Assembly (NCBI RefSeq): GCF_014495685.1
Contig: NZ_JACTVI010000001.1
Coordinates: 1 to 64,000, forward strand
Reading direction: 5' to 3'
DNA length: 64,000 nucleotides
Source: Streptomyces sp. TRM68367
GTDB lineage: Bacteria; Actinomycetota; Actinomycetes; Streptomycetales; Streptomycetaceae
The notes below the pieces were generated by a model. It saw only the letters and a program-made list of their open reading frames with translations. It was not told where the DNA came from and searched no databases. Shown here piece after piece: positions 1-8,330 of the stretch (within the stretch, counting starts at the first letter, position 1; every line of letters starts with the position of its first letter). A program made the translations under genes and the position numbers.

Positions 1-36
1 GCGCAGTTCGTCGGGGTACTTGCGGGGAGCAGCCAT
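1..36 (-). CDS. IS3-family transposase OrfA, N-terminal fragment (partial)
   Basis: Twelve codons are visible from the ATG at 36, reading MAAPRKYPDELR. This is the characteristic opening of IS3/IS911-type OrfA proteins, whose N-terminal helix-turn-helix binds the element ends. The rest of the gene lies outside the window. Identification rests on these few residues plus the IS end at 88. Confidence 0.7.
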   Translation of the reverse strand, partial: MAAPRKYPDELR

Positions 37-88
37 GATCGGCATCCTTCCGGGTCTTCGATGTCTCCATCAAACCCGGGGCGATTCA
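1..88 (-). mobile_element. IS3-family insertion sequence, left end (runs off the window)
   Basis: The minus strand shows a terminal sequence beginning TGAATCGCCCCGGGTTTGAT at 88, followed at 36 by the start of a transposase OrfA. This end sequence and the spacing to OrfA are typical of IS3-family elements in Streptomyces. Only the left end is inside the window, so the full length, right end and target duplication cannot be seen. Immediately beyond 88 lies the tail of an enoyl-CoA hydratase frame, so the element appears to be inserted in that gene. Confidence 0.75.
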
Positions 89-207
89 TCGAGACCGGCC
101 TCGCCGTCGAACGTAACTGGTTCGCCGGCCTGTTCGCCACGGAGGACCGCGAGCGCGGCATGCGCAGCTTCGTGGAGGAGGGCCCCGGGAAGGCCAAGTT
201 CCGCTGA
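89..207 (+). pseudogene. enoyl-CoA hydratase/isomerase, C-terminal remnant cut by the IS
   Basis: Starting directly at the IS edge there is an open frame ending at the TGA at 205-207. It reads ETGLAVERNWFAGLFATEDR and finishes with GPGKAKFR. This is the usual C-terminus of crotonase-fold enoyl-CoA hydratases, including the E-R-x-x-F-x-x-L-F-x-T-x-D segment near the end. Only about 39 residues remain of a normal length near 255, and no start codon is available. The gene would act in fatty-acid beta-oxidation if the other part were intact beyond the element, but insertion should have inactivated it. Confidence 0.7.
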
Positions 208-441
208 GTTCGGCTGAACCTCCACCGGCGAATCCCCGCCGGACGTCTTGCAATTGACGCTGTGTCTGATCCGGGTCCCCCGATGGGGCGGTTTACAGCA
301 GCCTCAAGGCAACCATGAGGGTGTCTCGTCGAGGGAGTCCGGCGATTGTCCCCAGGTAAGCCGTCGCCGCAGGTCAGAGGGTCCGTGGCCGATCCCGAAC
401 CGCCTGTGACACATGCCGGTCGGATCTTGCGGAGTGGTGGC

Positions 442-466
442 TTCCGGGGGGCGTATTCCCCCGGAA
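442..466 (+). other. perfect 9-bp stem, 7-nt loop hairpin in the leader
   Basis: The arm at 442-450 is repeated inverted at 458-466 with a 7-nt loop. The 298 bases between the hydratase remnant and the anti-sigma-type gene (208-504) hold no other gene I can support. The hairpin lies inside the open frame that runs upstream of that gene, which argues that this stretch is leader or terminator and not coding. There is no T-run after it. Confidence 0.4.
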
Positions 467-504
467 CGCCCCCGGAGGGCGCTCTGGGCGGCCATGATGG
501 GGGC

Positions 505-1008
505 ATGACGGGGCTGGAGGGTATGGAACAGCCGCGGGGGCAGGCACATGTGACCGCGGCGCGCTGGTCGCCGATGGTCGAGGACGAACGCGCGTTGAAG
601 GCGCTGGAGTTGTTCGGCAACCCGACCGAGGCAGAGGTGTCGCTGCCGTCCCGTCCCGAGTCCGCGGCCACCGCGCGCCGCCTGACCCAGGTGGTGGTCC
701 TGCGCCAGTGGGGCCTGCCCCCCAAGCTCACCGAGGACGCCGTTCTACTGGTCTCCGAGCTCGTCGGCAACGCCGTACGCCACACTGGCGCCCGCATCTT
801 CGGCCTGCGCATGCGCCGCCGCCGCGGCTGGATCCGCGTCGAGGTCCGCGACCCCTCCCGCGGCCTGCCCTGTCTGATGCCGGTGCAGGAGATGGACCTC
901 AGCGGGCGCGGCCTGTTCCTGGTCGACCGGCTCTCCGACCGCTGGGGCGTCGACCTGCTCCCGCGCGGCAAGACGACCTGGTTCGAGATGCGCGTGGCGG
1001 AGCGCTGA
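505..1008 (+). CDS. anti-sigma-factor-type ATP-binding protein (HATPase_c_2, RsbW/SpoIIAB-like)
   Basis: A small single-domain GHKL ATPase of the serine-kinase anti-sigma type that is very abundant in Streptomyces. The N-box is clear at about residues 85-93 (ELVGNAVRH), followed by the G1-type DPSRGLP near 115 and the glycine-rich GRGLFLVDRLS near 131. Such proteins bind ATP and hold a sigma factor or an anti-anti-sigma partner; no partner gene is adjacent, so the target is unknown. The start is uncertain: ATG 505, ATG 523 and GTG 550 are in frame and none has an ideal ribosome site. GTG 550 has a purine-rich stretch at 536-544. The domain begins after all three. Confidence 0.75.
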   Translation: MTGLEGMEQPRGQAHVTAARWSPMVEDERALKALELFGNPTEAEVSLPSRPESAATARRLTQVVVLRQWGLPPKLTEDAVLLVSELVGNAVRHTGARIFGLRMRRRRGWIRVEVRDPSRGLPCLMPVQEMDLSGRGLFLVDRLSDRWGVDLLPRGKTTWFEMRVAER

Positions 1009-1125
1009 CAACCGTACGTCTTCGGCCTGGGCCAGCCGCCGAACGGCCCAATCACCCGAATTCTCCCGTAACTCCCTTTAGATGGTGCAGGTGACCCCTC
1101 TGACCACCACGGAGCCGCTCAGCCC

Positions 1126-2304
1126 ATGCACCGGACCATCCTCAGCCGCGCCCTGATCGCCGGCGCCGCGCTCGTCGCCCTCGCCGCCTGCGGCACGGAG
1201 ACCAAGGACCAGACGAACCAGGCGCGCGGCACCAAGGCCGCCATCCCCGCCCCACCGGAGAAGAAGCAGGTCCGGGGCCTCCCGGGCATGCCCCCGGTCC
1301 TCGACCCGGAGGACGTCTACGCCGCCGACCGCCCCAACCGGCTGTCCCCGGTCGTCAAGGACTTCCCCTCCCGGGTCTACGTCCCCAACACCGAGTCCGA
1401 CACCGTCTCGGTCATCGACCCGAAGACGTACGAGATCACCGACACCATCCGGGTCGGCCGACAGCCCCAGCACGTCGTCCCGTCCTGGGACCTGAAGACC
1501 CTGTGGGTCAACAACAACCGCGGCCACACCCTCACCCCCATCGACCCGAAGACCGGCAAGGCGGGCGAGCCGGTCGAGGTGCACGACCCGTACAACCTCT
1601 ACTTCACGCCCAACGGCAGGTACGCGGTCGTCATGGCCTCCCTCGACCGCGAACTGGTCTTCCGCGATCCGCACACCATGAAGCGGAAGAAGACCGTCCC
1701 GGTCAGCTGCTACGGCGTCAACCACGCCGACTTCTCCCTCGACGGCCGCTACTTCATCGTCTCCTGCGAGTTCAGCGGCGAACTGCTCAAGGTCGACACC
1801 GAGAAGATGAAGGTCGTCGGGCAGCAGAAGCTCCCCTTCGACGGCGCCATGCCGCAGGACGTCAAGGTCTCGCCCGACGGAAAGAAGTTCTACGTCGCCG
1901 ACATGATGGCCCACGGCATGTGGGTCCTGGACGGCGACAAGTTCGACGAGCCCGAGCTGCTCCCCACCGGCAAGGGCTGCCACGGCCTGTACGTCAGCCG
2001 CGACTCCCGCGAGATGTACGTCTCCAACCGCGGCGAGGGCAGCATCTCCGTCTTCGACTTCACCCAGAACAAGCTCACCAAGAAGTGGCAGCTGCCCGAC
2101 GGCGGCAGCCCCGACATGGGCGGCGTCTCCGCCGACGGCAAGGTCCTGTGGCTGTCCGGCCGCTACGACGCCGAGGTGTACGCCATCGACACCCGCACCG
2201 GCACCCAGCTCGCCCGCATCCCCGTCGGCAGCGGCCCGCACGGCCTCGCCGTCTATCCGCAGCCGGGCCGCTACTCGCTTGGCCACACCGGCATCTTCCG
2301 GTGA
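1126..2304 (+). CDS. YncE/YVTN-type beta-propeller lipoprotein
   Basis: A 392-residue secreted lipoprotein. The N-terminus is a lipoprotein signal with lipobox LAAC at Cys22. A linker of about 60 residues follows, then repeated blades of the form VYVPNTESDTVSVIDPKTYE, with further copies such as FYVADMMAHGMWVLDGDKF and MYVSNRGEGSISVFDF. These are typical of YVTN-repeat seven-bladed propellers. Family members bind ligands or partners at the cell surface, and some act in metal or quinone metabolism; no catalytic motif is visible, so the function is open. GGAG at 1111-1114 can serve the ATG. It lies 76 bp upstream of the ADP-ribosyltransferase gene in the same direction and could be co-transcribed with it. 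Confidence 0.75.
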   Translation: MHRTILSRALIAGAALVALAACGTETKDQTNQARGTKAAIPAPPEKKQVRGLPGMPPVLDPEDVYAADRPNRLSPVVKDFPSRVYVPNTESDTVSVIDPKTYEITDTIRVGRQPQHVVPSWDLKTLWVNNNRGHTLTPIDPKTGKAGEPVEVHDPYNLYFTPNGRYAVVMASLDRELVFRDPHTMKRKKTVPVSCYGVNHADFSLDGRYFIVSCEFSGELLKVDTEKMKVVGQQKLPFDGAMPQDVKVSPDGKKFYVADMMAHGMWVLDGDKFDEPELLPTGKGCHGLYVSRDSREMYVSNRGEGSISVFDFTQNKLTKKWQLPDGGSPDMGGVSADGKVLWLSGRYDAEVYAIDTRTGTQLARIPVGSGPHGLAVYPQPGRYSLGHTGIFR

Positions 2305-2380
2305 CCCCGGGTCAGTTGACACGCCGCCGGACAGGTGACGGTCCACGGTCCGCCGCCGCAGAACCGAGACAGTGCATCCC

Positions 2381-2983
2381 ATGATCACAACTCGCCTGCG
2401 GCGGCGCGCCGCTGCCGCCGCCCTCTCCCTCGCCGCCGTCCTCACCACCACGGCCGCCGTACCCTCCGAGGCCCCCGCGACGGCCACGCTCGCCGCCGCC
2501 CCCGCCTGTCCCCAGTTCGCCGACAAGGCCAAGGCCGCCGCCGACCGCCGCGTGGACATCGGCCGCATCACCCCCGACCCGGTCTGGCGGACCACCTGCG
2601 AGACCCTCTACCGCGCCGACAGCCGCGGACCGTCGACCATCTTCCAGGAGGGCTTCCGGCCCAGGGACGTCGTGGGCGGCCAGTACGACCTGGAGCAGTA
2701 CGTTCTCGCCAACCACCCCTCCCCGTACGTGTCCACGACGTACGACCACGACCTGTACAAGAACTGGGGCGCCGACTGGAACTACTACATCGACGCCCCG
2801 GTCGGCATCGACGTCAACAAGACCATCGGCAACAACCACCAGTACGCCGGAGAGCGCGAGGTCGCCTTCCCCGGCGGTGTGGCGCGGCAGTACATCATCG
2901 GGGTCTGCCGGGTCGACGAGCGGACCAAGGCCGAGATCATGAGCGAGTGCGAGAGCAACCCCTACTACAAGCCGTGGCACTGA
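2381..2983 (+). CDS. secreted Scabin/ScARP-like (pierisin-family) mono-ADP-ribosyltransferase with E-x-E in place of Q-x-E
   Basis: With ATG 2381 the product is 200 residues, the length I recall for S. scabies Scabin. A Sec signal peptide covers roughly residues 1-40. Family landmarks are visible: catalytic Arg78 in LYRAD, the NAD-site STT motif at 118-120, the N-x-P-S-P segment before it, Trp129, and the ARTT-loop segment at 158-160. Scabin and ScARP transfer ADP-ribose to guanine bases or nucleosides and carry Q-x-E at this last position; here it is E158-R159-E160. E-x-E is the signature of arginine-specific transferases, so specificity may differ or activity may be lost. Cys residues near both ends (CPQF, CRVD, CES) suggest conserved disulfides. 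GTG 2372 is an alternative start. Confidence 0.88.
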   Translation: MITTRLRRRAAAAALSLAAVLTTTAAVPSEAPATATLAAAPACPQFADKAKAAADRRVDIGRITPDPVWRTTCETLYRADSRGPSTIFQEGFRPRDVVGGQYDLEQYVLANHPSPYVSTTYDHDLYKNWGADWNYYIDAPVGIDVNKTIGNNHQYAGEREVAFPGGVARQYIIGVCRVDERTKAEIMSECESNPYYKPWH

Positions 2984-3125
2984 GAGTGGGCGCTCCGCCG
3001 GCTCCTTAGGCTGGTCCACGCGCCGTCAGCTGGTTCGCTCGGGTGGCCGCCGCGCCGTGTGCTGAGGTGGGCGGTTAATCTGACCTGCGTCAACCTGGCA
3101 CGACGTAGTACGAAGGGGCGGATCG

Positions 3126-3338
3126 GTGGCGGACATCGAGGAAGCACGCAAGCAGTTCGACCGGATCGACGCGGACGGAGACGGGCTCATCACCGCCGCC
3201 GAGTTCAAGACCGCCCTGGCGCAGGGCGGCGACTGGAACGTCACGGAGTCGGTCGCCGAGGCCGTCATCAAGTCGCGGGACTCCAACGGCGACAAGATGA
3301 TGTCGTTCGACGAGTTCTGGTCGTATCTGAACAAGTGA
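3126..3338 (+). CDS. small EF-hand calcium-binding protein
   Basis: A 70-residue cytosolic protein consisting of two EF-hands and little else. Loop 1 spans residues 15-26 (D15-x-D17-x-D19 ending at E26) and loop 2 spans 52-63 (D52-x-N54-x-D56 ending at E63), so both keep the acidic ligand set. Streptomyces calcium-binding proteins of this size (CabB-like) are calmodulin-like Ca2+ buffers or sensors; no target is known from context. The GTG start has AAGGGGCGG upstream, and a strong terminator follows. It is monocistronic. Confidence 0.85.
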   Translation: MADIEEARKQFDRIDADGDGLITAAEFKTALAQGGDWNVTESVAEAVIKSRDSNGDKMMSFDEFWSYLNK

Positions 3339-3344
3339 GCCGAG

Positions 3345-3379
3345 CGAGGGGCGCCCGCGGGTCAGGCGGGCGCCCCTCG
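3345..3379 (+). terminator. transcription terminator hairpin after the EF-hand gene
   Basis: A perfect 14-bp inverted repeat (3345-3358 with 3366-3379) and a 7-nt loop begin 7 bases after the stop codon. There is no long T-run, as is common for Streptomyces terminators. Confidence 0.75.
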
Positions 3380-3459
3380 TCCGTACGCCCGGCATGGGCG
3401 ATCGCTTGGGCGGTCGAGGTGCACGCGGCCCCCGACCGCCCCCGGCCGCACCCACCTGC

Positions 3460-3587
3460 GCGCCGAAACCCGAGCGGCCTTCCCGGGCCGCCCGGGCACC
3501 GTCTACCGCGCCCTTGTCATCAGCACAGGCTTCCACGCAGCGGGAATGCGCCGCCTGCTGGCGGCAGCCGCACGTGCCGCAGGGTGA
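3460..3587 (+). pseudogene. possible C-terminal gene remnant
   Basis: An open frame without a start reads THLRAETRAAFPG and ends RALVISTGFHAAGMRRLLAA before TGA 3585-3587. It has GC-rich third positions and a natural-looking protein C-terminus, but I do not recognise the family securely. It lies between a terminator and the end of the convergent muramidase gene. It could be the decayed tail of a lost gene or a chance frame. Confidence 0.25.
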
Positions 3588-3601
3588 GGTGAGCCCGTGC
3601 G

Positions 3602-4159
3602 TCAGTCGCCCGCGGCCCACTTGCGCAGGGCCGCCTTGCTGTCGAAGTCGGCGACGTTCTTGTCCAGCGGGTTGTCGGTGTACTGGTGGAAGCGCCATCT
3701 CGCAGTGATGCGGGGCTTGCCCGCGGTGACATAGTCGGCGATCCACAAGCCGTCGCCCGCGTAGGAGGTCGTATCGACGGTCAACCAGTAGTGCCGGTTC
3801 GCATACAGGATGACCCGGTTGTTCGGCCGCAGATCGGTCAGTTTCCGGATGAACAGGTCCTTCTCGGCGTTGCTCGCATGCGTGCCCTCGCTCGTCGTCT
3901 CCCAGTCGACGGCGAGGATGTCGCCGGCCTTCTCCGGGGCCTTGGTGACGAAGTAGTTGGCCTGGGCGGCGAGGTTGCCGGGCCAGAGGAAGTGGTAGAA
4001 GCCGACGACCAGGCCGGCGTCGCGGGCGCGCTTCGTCTGGGCGGCGAGTTTGGGGTTGACGTACGAACGGCCCTCCGTGGCCTTGATGAAGACAAAGGAC
4101 AGACCCGCGGTGCTGTAGGAGGAGGACTGGTAAGCGCTGACATCGATGCCGCGGAGCAT
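3602..4159 (-). CDS. glycoside hydrolase family 25 muramidase (lysozyme)
   Basis: A 185-residue single GH25 domain that should cleave the beta-1,4 bond between N-acetylmuramic acid and N-acetylglucosamine. Active-site landmarks are GIDVSAYQ at 4-11 (Asp6) and AVDWE at 83-87 (Asp85 and the general acid Glu87), with a C-terminal WRFHQYTD segment. The protein starts with MLRGIDVSAY directly at the domain, so no Sec signal peptide is visible. Either it leaves the cell by another route or acts intracellularly or on lysis. No cell-wall-binding domain follows, unlike many phage or secreted lysozymes. It is convergent with the EF-hand gene. Confidence 0.85.
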   Translation of the reverse strand: MLRGIDVSAYQSSSYSTAGLSFVFIKATEGRSYVNPKLAAQTKRARDAGLVVGFYHFLWPGNLAAQANYFVTKAPEKAGDILAVDWETTSEGTHASNAEKDLFIRKLTDLRPNNRVILYANRHYWLTVDTTSYAGDGLWIADYVTAGKPRITARWRFHQYTDNPLDKNVADFDSKAALRKWAAGD

Positions 4160-4844
4160 GTGGGGACTCCCGGAGGTGTGAGTCGGGGGAACGGGGGTTG
4201 GTTATACCCGGCTCAATCTTGGTAACGCGTGGGCCTGTTCGGGAGGTTCAATCACCGATGATGCGGGCGGGGTGTTTCGGCCTCGGCCACCTCGTCACAG
4301 GCACTCGGCGGTGCGCGCCCCGACCACGGGGCCGCGTGCTCCCGGTTCTCGCCCGAGTGGCGCCAAGTAGCCGATTCGGAAGAGGAGTTCAGCGTACTGG
4401 ACCCCGCCTCGGGACCGGCCGCCTCCCCCTGACCTGCCGGACATGAAGATCTCGTTGATCAAGGGGAACCTTTCCCTTGGAAGTCTTGGACGTGTCGAGC
4501 GGCTTGGGGCTGGGTCTGTGCGAGGTGCGGTGCGTGGTGCCCCATGGCCGGAATTCTGTGGTCCGGCGGTGCTACAGACAGTGGTGGCATCACCCGTGGG
4601 GGTGAGTTCTCACGCCCGGACGGGGTGTGCAGGCCGCCGCCGAACACTTTGGCAGGCCTTGTCCGGCGGCCCGACTCCGGATCAGCGATTGCCGAATTCC
4701 ATCCTGTGGAGAGTGAATTTCCGGAGCCGAACGAACGAGACGCCGAAGCTACGGCTCCGGTAAGGCCCAAACCCCCGTTCAGTGGCACCCGGAACCATCG
4801 AGTCCCCCGCCGCACGCGGCCGAGCGCACCGAGAGGAGCCCCCG
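4160..4844. other. 685-bp intergenic region, no supported gene
   Basis: This region divides the leftward muramidase gene from the rightward DUF6059 gene and should hold both promoters. Two small inverted repeats are visible, one near 4460-4479 and one pairing about 4723-4730 with 4753-4760. A frame open from 4262 to about 4438 ends RQVADSEEEFSVLDPASG but has no start codon and may be a gene remnant. The overlapping longer open frames have poor codon bias and were not accepted. Confidence 0.5.
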
Positions 4845-5057
4845 ATGACGCGTCTCCTGGCGCTCTGGGTCACCCGCTTTTTGGGCGAGGCCTACCGTTC
4901 ACTGGTCGCCTACGGCCAGATGTGGCTCTACCTCCCCGGCGAACGTCCCGGCCCGACGCCCCCGCACCTCCTGGAACGTGTCCGCCCGGACCTCCCCCTG
5001 ACCCCCGCCGAGGAGGCCCTGGACCGGCAGCTGCGGGACCCGGACAGCCTGAGCTGA
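4845..5057 (+). CDS. DUF6059-type small conserved protein
   Basis: A 70-residue protein beginning MTRLLALWVTRFLGEAYRSL. An amphipathic or weakly hydrophobic N-terminal helix is followed by a Pro-rich acidic tail (LTPAEEALDRQLRDPDSL). Small proteins of this pattern are widespread in Streptomyces and have been grouped as DUF6059; function is unknown. The ATG at 4845 has a strong GAGAGGAG site at 4831-4838, which decides against the longer frame upstream. It is convergent with sdaA. Confidence 0.7.
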   Translation: MTRLLALWVTRFLGEAYRSLVAYGQMWLYLPGERPGPTPPHLLERVRPDLPLTPAEEALDRQLRDPDSLS

Positions 5058-5119
5058 CGCGCCCGCGCTCACCCGGGCTCCCTGGGACGTCCCGGGGACT
5101 GCCGGGTCTTACGCCCCGC

Positions 5120-6487
5120 TCAGCATTCGATGATGTTGACCGCGAGTCCGCCGCGAGCGGTCTCCTTGTACTTGACGGACATGTCGGCGCCGGTGTCCTT
5201 CATGGTCTTGATCGCCTTGTCCAGGGACACCTTGTGGGAGCCGTCGCCGCGCATGGCCATGCGGGCGGCGGTGACGGCCTTGACGGCGGCCATGCCGTTG
5301 CGTTCGATGCAGGGGATCTGGACCAGGCCGCCGACCGGGTCGCAGGTCAGGCCGAGGTTGTGTTCCATGCCGATCTCGGCGGCGTTCTCGACCTGTTCGG
5401 GGGTGCCGCCGAGGACTTCGGCCAGGGCGCCGGCGGCCATGGAGCAGGCGGAGCCGACCTCGCCCTGGCAGCCGACCTCGGCGCCGGAGATGGAGGCGTT
5501 CTCCTTGAAGAGCATGCCGATGGCGCCGGCGGCGAGCAGGAAGCGGACGACTCCGTCCTCGTCGGCGCCGGGGACGAAGTCGAGGTAGTAGTGCAGGACC
5601 GCCGGGATGATGCCCGCGGCCCCGTTCGTGGGGGCGGTCACCACGCGGCCGCCGGCGGCGTTCTCCTCGTTCACCGCCATGGCGTACAGGGTGATCCACT
5701 CCATGGCGAGTGCCTGCGGGTCGCCCTCGGCGCGTAGTTGACGGGCGGTCATGGCGGCGCGGCGGCGTACTTTCAGGCCGCCGGGCAGGATGCCCTCGCG
5801 GGTCATGCCGCGGCTGACGCACTCGCGCATCACGTGCCAGATCTCCAGCAGGCCGGCGCGGATCTCGTCCTCGGTGCGCCAGGCCCGTTCGTTCTCCAGC
5901 ATCAGGGAGGAGATCGACAGGCCGGTCTCTTCCGCGCGGCGCAGCAGTTCGTCGCCGGTGCGGAAGGGGTACTTCAGGACGGTGTCGTCCAGCTTGACGC
6001 GGTCGGCGCCGACCGCGTCCTCGTCGACGACGAAGCCGCCGCCCACCGAGTAGTACGTCTTCGACAGTAGTTCGGTCCCTGTGGCGTCGTAGGCCCACAG
6101 GGTCATGCCGTTGGCGTGGTAGGGGAGGGTTTTGCGGCGGTGCAGTTTCAGGTCCGCGTCGAAGTCGAACGCGATCTCCTGCTCGCCGAGGAGCCTCAGA
6201 CGGCGCTCCGCCCTGATCGCCGCCACGCGCTCGTCCGCCGTCTCCACCTCCACCGTGCGCGGCGAGTCGCCCTCCAGGCCGAGCAGCACCGCCTTGGGCG
6301 TGCCGTGGCCGTGGCCGGTCGCGCCGAGGGAGCCGTACAGCTCGGCCCGCACCGATGCGACGGAGTCGAGCACGCCCTCGCCCCGCAGCCGGCGGGCGAA
6401 CAAGCGCGCCGCCCGCATCGGGCCCACCGTGTGGGAGCTGGACGGGCCGATGCCGATCGAGAACAGGTCGAAGACCGAGATGGCCAC
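5120..6487 (-). CDS. sdaA: L-serine dehydratase (single-chain, iron-sulfur type)
   Basis: A 455-residue enzyme converting L-serine to pyruvate and ammonia. The N-terminal regulatory domain begins [20 protein letters not shown], and the C-terminal catalytic domain contains Cys340, Cys382 and Cys393. Their 42- and 11-residue spacing matches the [4Fe-4S] ligands of characterised type 2 L-serine dehydratases. The last residue is Cys455, the 'tail-in-mouth' fourth ligand of that family. GTG start with TGAGGAG upstream. It is the last gene of gcvT-gcvH-glyA-sdaA, 68 bp after glyA. Removing serine made from glycine fits riboswitch control of the unit by glycine. Confidence 0.95.
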   Translation of the reverse strand: MAISVFDLFSIGIGPSSSHTVGPMRAARLFARRLRGEGVLDSVASVRAELYGSLGATGHGHGTPKAVLLGLEGDSPRTVEVETADERVAAIRAERRLRLLGEQEIAFDFDADLKLHRRKTLPYHANGMTLWAYDATGTELLSKTYYSVGGGFVVDEDAVGADRVKLDDTVLKYPFRTGDELLRRAEETGLSISSLMLENERAWRTEDEIRAGLLEIWHVMRECVSRGMTREGILPGGLKVRRRAAMTARQLRAEGDPQALAMEWITLYAMAVNEENAAGGRVVTAPTNGAAGIIPAVLHYYLDFVPGADEDGVVRFLLAAGAIGMLFKENASISGAEVGCQGEVGSACSMAAGALAEVLGGTPEQVENAAEIGMEHNLGLTCDPVGGLVQIPCIERNGMAAVKAVTAARMAMRGDGSHKVSLDKAIKTMKDTGADMSVKYKETARGGLAVNIIEC

Positions 6488-6555
6488 GGGGACTCCTCAC
6501 TACAGGGTCGGCGGGGGCACCCGACGTCACGCGGACCGGGTGCCCCGCCTGGGAC

Positions 6556-7833
6556 TTAACTGTTCAGGCCGGGGTACAGCGGGTGCTTGTCCGCCAGGGC
6601 CTCGACCCGTGCCCTGAGCGCCTCCGCGTCGGCCTCCCCGAAGGGAGAAGGCGCCTTCAGCGCCTCGGCGACGACGTCCGCGACCTCGGCGAAGTCCTCG
6701 GCCGTGAAGCCGCGGGTGGCCAGCGCGGGCGTGCCGATGCGCAGGCCCGAGGTGACCATCGGCGGGCGCGGGTCGTTCGGGACCGCGTTGCGGTTGACCG
6801 TGATGCCGACCTCGTGGAGACGGTCCTCGGCCTGCTGCCCGTCCAGCTCGGAGTTCCGCAGGTCGACCAGGACCAGGTGCACGTCCGTACCGCCGGACAG
6901 GACGTCGACGCCGACGGCCCTGACGTCGTCCTGCACCAGACGCTCGGCCAGGATCCGCGCGCCCTGAAGCGTACGGCGCTGCCGCTCCTTGAAGTCCTCC
7001 GAAGCCGCCACCTTGAACGCGACCGCCTTCGCCGCGATCACATGCTCCAGCGGGCCGCCCTGCTGGCCGGGGAAGACCGCGGAGTTGATCTTCTTGGCCA
7101 GCTCGGCCGTGGACAGGATCACACCGCCCCGGGGACCGCCCAGCGTCTTGTGGGTCGTGGTCGTCACCACGTGCGCGTGCGGGACCGGGTTCGGGTGCAG
7201 CCCGGCGGCCACCAGACCCGCGAAGTGCGCCATGTCGACCATCAGGTACGCGCCGACCTCGTCGGCGATCCGGCGGAACGCGGCGAAGTCCAGCTGCCGC
7301 GGGTACGCCGACCAGCCCGCGACGATCAGCTTCGGCCCGGCCTCCTTCGCCAGCCGCTCCACGTCGGCCATGTCGACGACACCCGAGTCGTCCACGTGGT
7401 ACGCGACCACGTCGTACAGCTTGCCGGAGAAGTTGATCTTCATGCCGTGGGTCAGGTGCCCGCCGTGCGCGAGGTTCAGACCCATGATCGTGTCGCCGGG
7501 CTTGAGCAGCGCGAACATCGCGGCCGCGTTGGCCTGCGCGCCCGAGTGCGGCTGCACGTTGGCGTGTTCGGCGCCGAAGAGCTCCTTGATGCGGTCGATC
7601 GCGATCTGCTCGACCACGTCGACGTGCTCGCAGCCGCCGTAGTAGCGGCGGCCCGGGTAGCCCTCGGCGTACTTGTTGGTCAGGACCGAGCCCTGCGCCT
7701 CCATGACCGCGACCGGCGCGAAGTTCTCCGAGGCGATCATTTCCAGCGTGGACTGCTGGCGGTGCAGCTCGGCGTCGACCGCGGCGGCCACGTCCGGGTC
7801 GAGCTCGTGCAGGGGCGTGTTCAGGACAGACAT
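6556..7833 (-). CDS. glyA: serine hydroxymethyltransferase
   Basis: A 425-residue PLP enzyme interconverting serine and glycine with tetrahydrofolate and methylene-tetrahydrofolate. The PLP lysine is Lys229 in [17 protein letters not shown]. The N-terminal EMIASENF and [11 protein letters not shown] segments are family signatures. It lies 14 bp downstream of gcvH with a separate ATG and is clearly in the same unit. Streptomyces usually carries additional glyA genes elsewhere; this copy is dedicated to the glycine-responsive unit. Confidence 0.97.
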   Translation of the reverse strand: MSVLNTPLHELDPDVAAAVDAELHRQQSTLEMIASENFAPVAVMEAQGSVLTNKYAEGYPGRRYYGGCEHVDVVEQIAIDRIKELFGAEHANVQPHSGAQANAAAMFALLKPGDTIMGLNLAHGGHLTHGMKINFSGKLYDVVAYHVDDSGVVDMADVERLAKEAGPKLIVAGWSAYPRQLDFAAFRRIADEVGAYLMVDMAHFAGLVAAGLHPNPVPHAHVVTTTTHKTLGGPRGGVILSTAELAKKINSAVFPGQQGGPLEHVIAAKAVAFKVAASEDFKERQRRTLQGARILAERLVQDDVRAVGVDVLSGGTDVHLVLVDLRNSELDGQQAEDRLHEVGITVNRNAVPNDPRPPMVTSGLRIGTPALATRGFTAEDFAEVADVVAEALKAPSPFGEADAEALRARVEALADKHPLYPGLNS

Positions 7834-7847
7834 ACGGCTACGACTCC

Positions 7848-8225
7848 TCAGCCGGCGATGTGGGCGTCGTACTCGTCGGCGGAGAGCAGGTCGGCCGGCT
7901 CGTCCGTGACGCGTACCTTGAACAGCCAGCCGCCCTCGAAGGGGGCCGAGTTCACCAGCGACGGGTCGTTCACCACGTCCTCGTTGACCTCGGTGACCTC
8001 ACCCGAGACGGGGGAGTACAGGTCGCTGACCGACTTGGTCGACTCCAGCTCGCCGCAGGTCTCGCCCGCGGTCACGGTGGCACCGATCTCCGGGAGCTGG
8101 ACGAAGACGACATCGCCGAGCGCGCCTGCCGCGTGCTCCGTGATGCCGACCGTCGAGACGCCGTCCTCGGCGGCCGACAGCCACTCGTGCTCCTTGCTGT
8201 AGCGCAGCTGCTGGGGGTTGCTCAT
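7848..8225 (-). CDS. gcvH: glycine cleavage system H protein
   Basis: A 125-residue lipoyl carrier that shuttles the aminomethyl group between the P, T and L proteins. The lipoylation site is Lys64 in [19 protein letters not shown]. Length is normal for the family. It sits 105 bp after gcvT and just ahead of glyA. No gcvP is present in this window, so the decarboxylase must be encoded elsewhere, as I recall for S. coelicolor. Confidence 0.97.
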   Translation of the reverse strand: MSNPQQLRYSKEHEWLSAAEDGVSTVGITEHAAGALGDVVFVQLPEIGATVTAGETCGELESTKSVSDLYSPVSGEVTEVNEDVVNDPSLVNSAPFEGGWLFKVRVTDEPADLLSADEYDAHIAG

Positions 8226-8330
8226 GGCCTGGATTCTCCTGTACGCGGGTGAGTGCTGGTGAATGGAGGACTACTGGAAACGTGAGTGAGCAGCGGAAAA
8301 GTGCGCGACCTCACGCCGGACGCCCAGTGT

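Noticed and set aside
1078..2595. 505-residue minus-strand open frame over the propeller lipoprotein gene
   Set aside because: It is a shadow of the real plus-strand gene; its composition (Val/Gly/Asp/Arg-rich, no domain) is typical of antisense frames in GC-rich DNA.
4544..5737. 397-residue plus-strand frame spanning the DUF6059 gene and sdaA
   Set aside because: It overlaps sdaA antisense and an intergenic region; no coding signal beyond GC bias.
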